A stretch of 8,516 nucleotides of DNA from Deltaproteobacteria bacterium (GTDB lineage: Bacteria; Myxococcota; Myxococcia; Myxococcales; 40CM-4-68-19): contig VBLM01000502.1 in NCBI GenBank assembly GCA_005879095.1, forward strand, positions 1-8,516, in the 5' to 3' direction. How positions within the stretch are numbered: the stretch's first letter is position 1; the number at the start of each line of letters is the position of its first letter. The translations under genes were made by a program, and so were the position numbers. Of the stretch, positions 1 through 6,964 are shown in pieces. The notes beneath the pieces were generated by a model. The model did not search any database. It saw nothing but the letters and a program-made list of their open reading frames with translations, and was not told the DNA's origin.

Positions 1-821
1 TTGGTCGGCCCGGATCCGCCGGGCACCGCAGCGCCGAGCTGCGCGTCGAAGTCCGCGTCGAACGTCCCCGACTGCAAACCGAGCTCCTTGCCCGCGAACG
101 GCCCCAGCGGCGCGAGATCGATGGGCGGATCGATGCGCAAGACCAGCGTGGTCGGCGTCGGTGTCAGCGAGGGCGGCAGCGGCGCGGCCTTCACGTGCAG
201 CTCGAGGTTCTGCTTCTCGGTCAGCACGGCAGCCTTGAGCACGACCTCCAGCGGCTTGCCCGCGCGCAGGTCGTTGACCTCGACGTCGAGGTGCTGCACG
301 GACAGTTGCCGGTCCTTGTCGACCAGCGCGATTTTCCCGTCGTGCAGCGCGGCGTGATCGACGCGCAGGAAGGAAAGATCCGACTCCTTTTTCTGCGCCG
401 GCTCGGCAGGCTTCGTTTCCGACGAGAGCGTGTGTTGTAACTGCTCGAGGTTGGTCGTGCCGTCGGGCATCTTCACGATGTTGACGGTGAGCCCGTCGAT
501 CACCGCCGAACGGATCTCCACGTCCTTGCCGCCAGAGAGCGCGGCCCTGATCAGCGCCATCTTCACTTCGACGCGCTGGAGATCGACCAGCGGCAGCGGC
601 TCGCCGGCAGCCGGGCCGATCTGCACGCCGCTCACCCGCACGCCGAGCCCGGTGAGAAATTTCACCGCGACCGAGCCGATCTGCACCGGACGCCCCCACT
701 CGCGCGAAAGCTTTTCCGCCTGGTCTCGCGCCTTGGAAGTCGCGATTCCGTCGATCACGAACGAGAGGACGACCAGGGCGACTACGATCACGCCGAGGAC
801 GACGATCAGGATCCGTTTCAT
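1..821 (-). CDS. AsmA-like membrane-anchored protein, N-terminal part (runs off left edge)
   Basis: The minus strand reads open from an ATG at 821 to the window edge, giving about 273 residues without a stop. Residues 1-4 (MKRI) are followed by one hydrophobic segment at about 5-25, an N-terminal signal anchor. A periplasmic region rich in beta structure follows, with the AsmA-type order 'GRPVQIGSVAVKFLTGLGV', 'VSGVQIGP', then 'VDLQRVEVKMALI' and 'VEIRSAVIDGLTVNIV'. AsmA/DUF748-family proteins are inner-membrane-anchored periplasmic proteins linked to envelope lipid transport or assembly, and the exact role here cannot be told. The start lies 10 bases past the rlmN stop, so it is probably co-transcribed with rlmN and the oxygenase gene. 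I see no good Shine-Dalgarno before the ATG, as expected if it is translationally coupled. No internal loss is visible, unlike in rlmN next door. The C-terminus is outside the window. Confidence 0.8.
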   Translation of the reverse strand, partial: MKRILIVVLGVIVVALVVLSFVIDGIATSKARDQAEKLSREWGRPVQIGSVAVKFLTGLGVRVSGVQIGPAAGEPLPLVDLQRVEVKMALIRAALSGGKDVEIRSAVIDGLTVNIVKMPDGTTNLEQLQHTLSSETKPAEPAQKKESDLSFLRVDHAALHDGKIALVDKDRQLSVQHLDVEVNDLRAGKPLEVVLKAAVLTEKQNLELHVKAAPLPPSLTPTPTTLVLRIDPPIDLAPLGPFAGKELGLQSGTFDADFDAQLGAAVPGGSGPT

Positions 822-831
822 GCCGCGCAAG

Positions 832-1768
832 CTAGGGCAGCGCGGCCGTGCTGTCAGCCCTCTGCCGGCGCTTCTGTCCGGCCAGCTGCCCGCAGGCCCC
901 GCCTACTTGCTGGCCGTGCGGCATGCGCAAGAGCGTCCGCACGCCCGCGTCGGCCAGCCACTTCTGGAACGCGCGGCAGCGATCGAGCGGCGGCGCGCGC
1001 TGCTCCGGAACCGGTCCGGGATTCAAAGGAATCAGATTCACCCGCACGTCGAGCCCGCCGCAGAAGCGCGCCAGCGCGTCGGCGTCGGTTTGCGAATCGT
1101 TGACTCCGTCGATCAACGTCCACTGCAGCAATACGGTGCGCGGTGCGGAGGCGATCGCGGCGCGCAGTTGTTCGAGCGGCCATTTGCGCGCGACCGGCAA
1201 CAGCGTGCGCCTTGGTGCGCGCGTAGAGCTCGGTCATCTTCGGCACGATCCCGACCGTGCTCACCGTGATGTGCCGCTCGGGCACGGCGAATCCGGCCGG
1301 CTCGCGGAGCACGTCGATCGCCTTCAGCACCTCTTCGAGGTTGTCGAGCGGCTCGCCCATCCCCATGAAGACCACGTTGCGCGGCCTCTCGCCGAGATGC
1401 CGCGCCACGATCGCGTACTGCGAGACGATCTCCGCGGCGGTGAGATTGCGCACGAGGCCGAGCCGGCCCGTCTCGCAGAAGACGCACCCGCGCGCGCAGC
1501 CGGCTTGCGAAGAGACGCAGACGGTCCGCCGCGTGGCATGCTCGATCAAGACCGTCTCGACGACGGTTCGCCCGTCGAGATGCACCGCGAAGCGCACGGT
1601 GCCGTCGGGATCGTGAACGGCTTCGCTCCGCGGCAATTCCGTTTCGTACGCGTCGGCCGCGCGCGGCCGCGCTGCCCGGCCGGCGAACCATGCCACCAGC
1701 GCGCGCGCGTGGGCCTTCCTGACCCCGCTCTCCATCAGCGCTTGCTCGGTGAGGCCGGCGAGATGCAT
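832..1768 (-). pseudogene. rlmN: 23S rRNA (adenine-C2)-methyltransferase RlmN, frameshifted with a short internal loss
   Basis: This is a radical-SAM enzyme of the RlmN/Cfr family, which methylates C2 of A2503 in 23S rRNA (and A37 of some tRNAs). The first frame (1768 down to about 1205) has 'TVCVSSQAGC' with the methyl-carrying-loop-side Cys84, the 4Fe-4S motif CARGCVFC (C91, C95, C98), 'RNLTAAEIVSQ', 'NVVFMGMGEP' and 'ITVSTVGIVPKMTEL'. The reading then jumps frame: from about 1203 the other frame gives 'LLPVARKWPLEQLRA', 'TLIDGVNDS', 'RVNLIPLNPGP', 'FQKWLADAGV' and 'ACGQLAG', which holds the second catalytic Cys. The segment normally between the two halves, including the SLHA motif and about 13 residues, is absent. 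The frame change fits a loss of 3n+2 bases (38-44). The region between the first Trp and 'DGTVRF' is also about 15 residues shorter than in E. coli RlmN. As written, no functional enzyme is made. It lies 8 bases after the oxygenase gene. The identification is secure; whether the break is real is not. Confidence 0.9.
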
Positions 1769-1776
1769 CCCTGCCT

Positions 1777-2364
1777 TTATAACGCGCGATAGGCGCCGGA
1801 TTCGCGCCAGGTCGGCACGCCGGTCGGACGGCGGTCCCAGTAGTTGACCACCAGGGTCACGCGAAGGCGACCTTTGGCGCCGCCGAGCACGCCGTGGAAG
1901 AGATTACCGGCGAAGATCGCGTAGCGGTTGCGACGCGGCTTCACGGTCTCGAGCCTTTCGGCCTCGACGACGCCCGGCGTCTGATCGGTGACCGCGAGCT
2001 GTCCGCCGGAAACCGAATTGAAGAAGAATACGCTGGAGAGAATCGGATGCCGGCGCGCGCGGCCCTTGATGTCGTGATCGAAGTGGAACTCGATCGGCAA
2101 TCGATCCGCATACGCGCGCCCGATCCACCACTCCATCCCCGCGCAGTTTGAGACCCGCGCGTGCTTTTTCCACAACGCGAGCACGACCTCTTCGATCACG
2201 TTCTCCGGCCGGGCGTCCTCGTCGAGCCAGAAGGTGGTGAAGTAGCTCTCGCGCATCCGCTCGTTTCCGAGCCGGGCGATGGCGCGCCGCGCCTTGCTCA
2301 CCAGCCGATCGGGCAGCGCTCGCTCGATGACGCGGACCAGCGTGAAATTTTTTTTTCGCGGCAT
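1777..2364 (-). CDS. 2OG-Fe(II) dioxygenase-like protein
   Basis: This 195-residue protein has the pattern of the double-stranded beta-helix 2-oxoglutarate/Fe(II) dioxygenases. The iron triad is visible as H94-x-D96 in 'IEFHFDHDIKG' and H157 in 'FAGNLFHGVL'. R168 in 'RLRVTLVVNYW', about 11 residues later, would bind the 2-oxoglutarate carboxylate. Strand-like stretches 'HPILSSVFFFN' and 'GGQLAVTDQ' lie between them. It has no signal peptide, so it should be cytoplasmic. The substrate cannot be deduced. It is the first gene of a tight minus-strand operon with rlmN, which weakly suggests a link to ribosome or translation modification. The start at 2364 is chosen because it gives the full fold and leaves room for speA. 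The upstream Shine-Dalgarno is poor. Codons 3-6 carry a run of nine A (nine T at 2348-2356 on plus), odd in this GC-rich DNA and a possible slippage site. Confidence 0.75.
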   Translation of the reverse strand: MPRKKNFTLVRVIERALPDRLVSKARRAIARLGNERMRESYFTTFWLDEDARPENVIEEVVLALWKKHARVSNCAGMEWWIGRAYADRLPIEFHFDHDIKGRARRHPILSSVFFFNSVSGGQLAVTDQTPGVVEAERLETVKPRRNRYAIFAGNLFHGVLGGAKGRLRVTLVVNYWDRRPTGVPTWRESGAYRAL

Positions 2365-2404
2365 CTTGTGATCGCTGGCTGCGCTGTGGCAGATCCGGCG
2401 GTCA

Positions 2405-4266
2405 ATGTCGAATCCCGAATGGTCGATCGAACGCTCGCTCCAGCTCTACAACATCGGTGGCTGGGGCGCGGGTTACTTCAGCATCAACCAGAAGGGGCAC
2501 GTCGTCGTCCATCCCTTCGGGCAACCCGGTCCGATGATCGATCTGATGGACGTGGTCGACGACATCCGCGAGGTGAAGCAGCTCAACGAGGTCTTCCGCG
2601 CCGCGATCGCGCAGCACAATTACAAGGGCACGTACTTCGGCGTCTACCCGACCAAGGTCAACCAGATGCGCGAAGTGGTCGAGGAGATCCTCGACGCGGG
2701 CGCACCGTACCATTTCGGTCTCGAGGCCGGCAGCAAGGGCGAGCTCTTGATCGTGCTCGCCCTCAACACCGATCCCGAAGCGCTGACCATCTGCAACGGC
2801 TACAAGGACGAGGAATACCTGCGGCTCGCGCTGCTCGGGCGGAAGCTGGGGCGGAAGATCATCGTGGTGATCGAGAAGCTGTCCGAGCTTCCGCACCTCC
2901 TGCGTCTCGCCGAAGAGATGAACGTGCAGCCGCTGATCGGGCTGCGCAGCAAGCTATCCACCAAGGGAACCGGGAAGTGGGAGTCGTCCTCCGGCGATTT
3001 CGCCAAGTTCGGACTGACCACGCCGGAGTTGATCCGCGCGGTCGAGATGCTCAAGGCCGCGGGCAAGACCGAGGCCGCCAAGCTGTTCCATTTCCACGTC
3101 GGCTCGCAGTTGACCGACATCCGCACCGTCAAGGACGTGGTCAACGAGGGCGCGCGCTTCTACGCCACGTCGGCGGCGGGCTCGGCGTCGATTACGTCGG
3201 CGCGCGCAGCACCGCGTACGTCTCGTCGCTCAACTACACGATGGATGAATACGCGGCCGACGTCGTCTACACGCTGCAGCAGATCTGCACCAACGAAGGC
3301 GTGCCGGAGCCGAATCTGGTGAGCGAGTCGGGTCGCGCGCTGACCGCGCATCACTCCTGCCTGTTGATGAACGTCTTCGGCCACATCGAGTTCGGCGAAA
3401 ACGGCGCGGTGCAGGAAGACGCTCCGCTGGCGGAGCACGCGACCGCGCCGATCCCTGCCGAGGCCGACGCTCCGATCGTGCGCGAGATGCGTGAAATCAT
3501 TGCCTCGTTGTCGCCGAAGAATTCGGGCGAGGCCTACAACGACGCGGTCGCCAAGAAGGAGCAGGCGCTGACGATGTTCAAGCTCGGCATCCTTGGCCTC
3601 GAGGAGCGCGCGGCGGTGGAGGGCCTCTTCTGGCGGCTGTGCCGTCGGCTGGTCGAGATCAACAAGAAGCGCAAGCGGGTGCCGGGGCCGACGCGAGGGC
3701 TCGACGACAAGCTGGCCGATCAGTACATGGCCAACTTCTCGCTCTTCCAGAGCGCGCCCGATCACTGGGCGATCAACCAGCTCTTTCCCATCGTGCCGGT
3801 GCACCGGCACACGGAGTGTCCGACGCGCGATTCCACCATCGTCGACATCACCTGCGATTCGGACGGGAAGATCGATACCTTCATCGAGGGCGAGACGGTC
3901 GACGAGACCATCGCCCTGCACGCCCTGCGGCCCGGCGAACCGTATTACCTCGGGATGTTCCTGACCGGCGCGTACCAGGACATCATGGGCGACATGCACA
4001 ATCTCTTCGGCCGCGTACACGAGGTGCACGTCTTCGTCGATGACGACGATCCCGAGGACTACTACATCGAGGAAGTGATCCCGGGCGACACGATGGAGCG
4101 CGTGCTGCAGCGGGTGCAGTACGAGCCCAGCGATCTCGCCAAGCGGATCAAGCAGGCGCTGGATTCGAAGGTGCGCGAGGGACAGGTCAAGCCGAAGGAG
4201 TCCGTGCTGCTCACCGACTTCTACGAGCAGACGATGCGCGGCTACACGTATCTCGGCACCGAATGA
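2405..4266 (+). pseudogene. speA: biosynthetic arginine decarboxylase SpeA, frameshifted, with two short internal losses
   Basis: This is a fold-III PLP-dependent decarboxylase that converts arginine to agmatine, the first step of the agmatine route to putrescine. The first frame (2405-3166, 254 codons) has 'YNIGGWGAGYFSIN', the PLP-lysine motif 'YPTKVNQ' (K84), 'GLEAGSKGELL', 'ICNGYKDEEYLRLALLG', 'GTGKWESSSGDFAKFGL' and 'FHFHVGSQLTDIR'. The protein continues in another frame from about 3167: 'VGGGLGVDY', 'SLNYTMDEYAADVVY', 'SESGRALTAHHS', 'FSLFQSAPDHWAI', 'DITCDSDGKID', 'GEPYYLGMFLTGAYQDIMGD' and the stop at 4264-4266. Two stretches are missing: about 18-19 residues in frame after residue 56, and about 12 residues plus one base after residue 254. 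Restoring both gives about 650 residues, normal for the family. The ATG at 2405 follows an in-frame stop at 2369-2371 and is the only good start. It diverges from the oxygenase gene across 40 bases. Product as written: inactive. Confidence 0.93.
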
Positions 4267-4272
4267 GTTGAT

Positions 4273-4295
4273 GCGCTATCGGCAGCCGATCGCGC
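4273..4295. terminator. imperfect palindrome at the convergent gene ends
   Basis: The arms GCGC-x-ATCGG and CCGAT-x-GCGC surround a CAG loop, with one T/C mismatch in the stem. The palindrome begins 7 bases after the speA stop and covers the last codons and stop of the HAF-repeat gene. Because the two genes end only 9 bases apart, this is the only obvious structure that could stop both transcripts. There is no run of T on either strand, so it does not meet the usual intrinsic-terminator pattern. Confidence 0.3.
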
Positions 4296-5328
4296 TCTGG
4301 ATTGCGGTTGTATTCGTCGACATGAACCCCGCGACCGCCGCGCTCACCTTCTTGCCGGTCTGAGCCTTCACCTCCTTCAGCAGGTCGTTCAAGTCCGCGC
4401 AAGTCGAGGCGATGTCGGCGCCGGCATAATCCGTCTGCGCGTCCATCACTTTCGCCTCGAAACTCTTGCCGGGGCCGACGCCCGTTACGTCGTCGAGAAG
4501 CCGGGCGAGCGCGACCTCCGGGAGCGAGGCGATGAACGCGCGGCCCACGCCCGCGGCATCGACGTACACGCATACCACCTGTCGGAGATTGTTGATCCCC
4601 TCGCATGACGTCCCGAATTCGTCCGCATCGGGTGCGGCGATCCTGTCGAATCCGGTCGAAGGCGTTCCGATGAAGCCCGCGGCGTTGGCCGACAGGGTCA
4701 GGTTGAACCCGGTCATCAAACCGGCGTCGTTGATTCCGCGCACGTTGGTCCGCAGGTCGCCGACGCGGAAGGTCGTGAACGAGCCCCCTTGCCAGACGAA
4801 CCCGTAGCGCGTCACCCCTCGCCCTTGACTGTTGCCGGTGACCTGGCCGGCGACGTTGCTGCCCTGCACGAGCGTGAACGTCGATCCGGAGGGCGTGACG
4901 TCCGTGAAAGTCCCGGTCGCGGGATCGTACAGGAATCCCCTGCTGCCGACCGTGGGGACCGCGTTGAAGCTGAATCCGGTGACCATTCCGGCGTTGTCGA
5001 TGGCCCGTGGCGCAGTGTAGATGAACCCCGGTCGCGAGAACGTCGTGTAGGTCGATCCACTCAGGATGAATCCCTGGTCGCTTCCGTCCGCGAGCGTGAT
5101 CGTCCCCGTTATGACGCCGTCGTTGTTGATCCCGAAGCCCGTCGCCAGACCGGCATCCGACGGCGGCAACGGCGTGAACGTGCCGCGGCGGTAGACTCCG
5201 CTGACGCCGTCCGCGGTCGTGACCATGGTCTGCTCGGAGTCGTTGAGCCCGAACGCAACCTGGATGCTCGAGCCCGGCACCACGATCGGAGTGAACACAT
5301 ACGTCGCCGCGATCAGGAGAATGGTCAT
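4276..5328 (-). CDS. secreted HAF-repeat protein with a conserved C-terminal tail domain
   Basis: This is a 350-residue protein. A short hydrophobic N-terminus (MTILLIAATYVF) leads into 'TPIVVPGSS', the usual first unit of HAF-type proteins. About five to six degenerate repeats of the form GINNxGxITG follow: at 26-37, 'GINNDGVITG' 66-75, 'AIDNAGMVTG' 109-118, 'SNVAGQVTG' 157-165, 'GINDAGLMTG' 198-207 and a decayed 'GINNLRQVVC' 244-253. They are spaced 30-50 residues apart, with 'GF(I/L/V)' and 'TFT' strands between them, as in a beta-propeller. Residues 274-350 form a separate helical tail ('LLDDVTGVGPGKSFEAKV', 'EVKAQTGKKVSA', ending in a Cys near the C-terminus). I recall tails of this type on many secreted soil-bacterial proteins. 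The function of the repeats is unknown. The ATG at 5328 has a good Shine-Dalgarno (AAGGGGG, about 6 bases upstream). The signal peptide looks short and lacks basic residues, so secretion is likely but not certain. It lies downstream of the sigma-54 activator and converges on speA. Confidence 0.72.
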   Translation of the reverse strand: MTILLIAATYVFTPIVVPGSSIQVAFGLNDSEQTMVTTADGVSGVYRRGTFTPLPPSDAGLATGFGINNDGVITGTITLADGSDQGFILSGSTYTTFSRPGFIYTAPRAIDNAGMVTGFSFNAVPTVGSRGFLYDPATGTFTDVTPSGSTFTLVQGSNVAGQVTGNSQGRGVTRYGFVWQGGSFTTFRVGDLRTNVRGINDAGLMTGFNLTLSANAAGFIGTPSTGFDRIAAPDADEFGTSCEGINNLRQVVCVYVDAAGVGRAFIASLPEVALARLLDDVTGVGPGKSFEAKVMDAQTDYAGADIASTCADLNDLLKEVKAQTGKKVSAAVAGFMSTNTTAIQSAIGCR

Positions 5329-5351
5329 TGCTGCCCCCTTCGTGGCGAACC

Positions 5352-5379
5352 ACCCTACGGCTTGTGTTTGAGTGCGCAA
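5352..5379 (-). promoter_or_regulatory. possible sigma-70-type promoter for the HAF-repeat gene
   Basis: On the minus strand TTGCGC (5379-5374) and TAGGGT (5357-5352) are 16 bases apart and lie about 24 bases before the ATG at 5328. Both boxes match the consensus only partly. This 95-base gap is the only space between the sigma-54 activator stop and the gene, so a promoter here is plausible, but read-through from upstream is equally possible. No TGGCAC-N5-TTGC sigma-54 element was seen in the gap. Confidence 0.25.
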
Positions 5380-5423
5380 CCCCGGGGAGCGGCGCTGTGT
5401 CGAAGAACGAAACCGACCGCAGT

Positions 5424-6719
5424 CTAGTCCTCCCTGGCTCCGGCGGTCATGTCGCGCAGACCCAGCTGATCGAGCTTGCGCAGCAGCGTCGAGCGGGCGA
5501 TACCGAGCTCGACGGACACCGCGTGGCGGTTGCCGTCGTGACGGCGGAGCGCGCCGCGGATGGCCAGCTCCTCCAGCTCGCCCAGCGTGCGGCCGCGCAG
5601 CTCGATGGCCGAGTCGAGCACTTCGCGATCCGCAACGACCGGCGAGTACGTGGGCCGCCCCTCGAAGTGGAGCACGCCGGCGCGGATGACCTGCGATTCC
5701 GAGAGCAGCGCCGCGAGCTGGATCACGTGCCGTAGCTCGCGCACGTTGCCCGGCCAGCGATGCCCGAGCAGTGCAGCGCGCGCGTCGGCGGCGAGCGTGC
5801 AGCGCGGCGGAAGAAAGAGCTCGGCCAGCGGCAGGATGTCCCGCGGCCGGGCTCGCAGCGGCAGCAACTCGACGGTCACGCCACGCAATCGATAGAAGAG
5901 ATCTTCCCGAAACGAGCCGTCGCTGACCTTGTGGCGCAGGTCCTGGTGCGTCGCGCAAACCACCCGCACGTCGATGGCGCGCGGCCGCGGCGCGCCGACC
6001 GGCTTCACTTCGCCTGCCTCCAGCGCGCGCAGTAATTTCACTTGCAACGGCAGCGGCAGATCGCCGCTCTCGTCGAGGAAGAGCGTCCCGCCGTCGGCCG
6101 CGCCGAACGCGCCCGGCGCGCTGGTGATCGCTCCGGTGAACGACCCTCTCTCGTGGCCGAAGAGCTCCGCCTCGGCCAGCTCGTGCGAGATCGCGCCGCA
6201 GTTGAGCGGCACGAACGGACCCGACGCGCGCGCCGACAGATCGTGCACCGCGCGCGCCGCGACCTCCTTGCCGCTGCCGCTCTCGCCGAGAATCATCACC
6301 GGCAACATCGACGGCGCTGCACGTCTGAGCAGTTCCAGCACCGGCGCCAGCGCAGGATCGCGCGTGACCACGCCCGGAAGCGAAGGGAGCTTTTTCGACG
6401 CTGCCTCCTTCTCGATGCGCAGCTCGTGCATGCCCACTTTCAAGCGCGCGCCCGCGTCGAGCTCGGCTTCGGCCACGCGCATTCCGTCGACGTACGTGCC
6501 GTTGGTCGAGCCCAGATCCTTCACCCGCCAGCGGCCGGTAGCCGGGAAGACGCGGCAGTGGAATCCGGAGACGAAACGGTCCTCGAGCGAGACCTGGTTG
6601 GCGGGATGCGCGCCGATGGTGACGGCGTCGTCGAGCTTGAGCGCGCCGCTGTGCCAGACGAGCGAGAGCGGCGGCGCGGGTATCTCCTCGCGCTGCGCGT
6701 GGGCGGTGCTGCGGTCCAT
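5424..6719 (-). CDS. FHA-domain sigma-54-dependent transcriptional activator
   Basis: This 431-residue protein has three domains in order. Residues about 18-103 form an FHA phosphothreonine-binding domain (G36, S51 and H54 in 'FVSGFHCR', then 'DLGSTNGTYVDG' 68-79). Residues about 120-350 form an AAA+ sigma-54 activator domain: Walker A 'GESGSGKE' 145-152, sigma-54 contact loop 'GSFTGA' 192-197, Walker B 'GTLFLDE' 211-217, 'REDLFYRL' 271-278 and 'WPGNVREL' 322-329. Residues about 379-424 are a Fis-type helix-turn-helix ('HDGNRHAVSVELGIARSTLL'). Such proteins hydrolyse ATP to open promoters bound by sigma-54 RNA polymerase. Here the signal probably comes from a Ser/Thr kinase through the FHA domain. 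Two small departures from consensus are Ser for Ala in the GAFTGA loop and Ser for Ile after Walker B. The start at 6719 has purine-rich GGAG close upstream and AAGGAG about 12 bases upstream. The gene is divergent from the ATP-grasp gene and co-directional with the HAF-repeat gene. Its targets are unknown. Confidence 0.92.
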   Translation of the reverse strand: MDRSTAHAQREEIPAPPLSLVWHSGALKLDDAVTIGAHPANQVSLEDRFVSGFHCRVFPATGRWRVKDLGSTNGTYVDGMRVAEAELDAGARLKVGMHELRIEKEAASKKLPSLPGVVTRDPALAPVLELLRRAAPSMLPVMILGESGSGKEVAARAVHDLSARASGPFVPLNCGAISHELAEAELFGHERGSFTGAITSAPGAFGAADGGTLFLDESGDLPLPLQVKLLRALEAGEVKPVGAPRPRAIDVRVVCATHQDLRHKVSDGSFREDLFYRLRGVTVELLPLRARPRDILPLAELFLPPRCTLAADARAALLGHRWPGNVRELRHVIQLAALLSESQVIRAGVLHFEGRPTYSPVVADREVLDSAIELRGRTLGELEELAIRGALRRHDGNRHAVSVELGIARSTLLRKLDQLGLRDMTAGARED

Positions 6720-6788
6720 TCTCCAACGGCTCCTTGTCGGGGTCTGTAGCCAACGACGCCGTCAAAGCGCGCGGCCCGCCGCGATCTC

Positions 6789-6811
6789 GGATCGGTGTCG
6801 GGATCCGATCC
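6789..6811. promoter_or_regulatory. inverted repeat in the divergent gap
   Basis: GGATCGG (6789-6795) and CCGATCC (6805-6811) are perfect 7-base arms around a 9-base loop. An overlapping pair, ATCGGT (6791-6796) and ACCGAT (6815-6820), offers a second way to fold. It sits about 70 bases upstream of the sigma-54 activator start and just before the tandem repeat. It could be an operator for the activator gene or part of the repeat element. Nothing in the sequence decides between these. Confidence 0.35.
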
Positions 6812-6820
6812 CTGACCGAT

Positions 6821-6926
6821 GGTCTAGGGGACACGAAGGCGGGCTGCGCCCGGCCATCATGTCCCCGGCATGGTGGTCTGGGGGACACGAAGGCGGGCTG
6901 CGCGCGGCCATCATGTCCCCGGCATG
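6821..6926. repeat. two tandem copies of a 54-base REP-like palindromic repeat
   Basis: Copy 1 starts at 6821 and copy 2 at 6875 (period 54). They differ at only two positions over the 52 shared bases: 6826 A versus 6880 G, and 6850 C versus 6904 G. Each copy holds a 40-base hairpin bounded by GGGGACA and TGTCCCC (6827-6866 and 6881-6920), with an inner stem CGGGC-TGC-GCCCG in copy 1. The copy 2 change (C to G at 6904) weakens the inner stem, so it is not compensated. Each copy ends in CCGGCATG. The shape (two close palindromes in a gap between genes, with GGGGACA/TGTCCCC ends) resembles REP/BIME elements moved by RAYT (TnpA-REP) transposases. No transposase gene is in the window, so the link is inference. 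Confidence 0.7.
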
Positions 6927-6964
6927 TGCCGCGCGAGCCGCGTCCGATCGATCGCGTTATCCTT

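Noticed and set aside
2161..2404. Extension of the second SpeA frame upstream to 2161
   Set aside because: The frame is open by base composition only. The translation before about 3167 is shadow of the first SpeA frame and of the oxygenase gene.
2365..2404. Specific promoter boxes for speA and the oxygenase operon
   Set aside because: TTGTGA (2366-2371) and TTGACC (minus, 2405-2400) were tried as -35 boxes, but no acceptable -10 box lies at 16-18 bases from either.
3150..3190. Programmed ribosomal frameshifting in speA (and at the other joins)
   Set aside because: There is no slippery heptamer or stop at the joins, and conserved residues are missing as well as the frame changing, so recoding could not restore the proteins.
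3160..4029. A 289-codon minus-strand frame opposite speA
   Set aside because: It is the antisense of conserved SpeA coding and shows no family motif, only the Val/His/Asp-rich composition of such shadows.
4273..4295. Confident intrinsic terminator between speA and the HAF-repeat gene
   Set aside because: The palindrome is imperfect and no T tract follows on either strand, so it is listed only at low confidence.
6821..6926. CRISPR array
   Set aside because: There are only two adjacent copies with no spacers and no cas genes. The unit is a palindrome of REP type.
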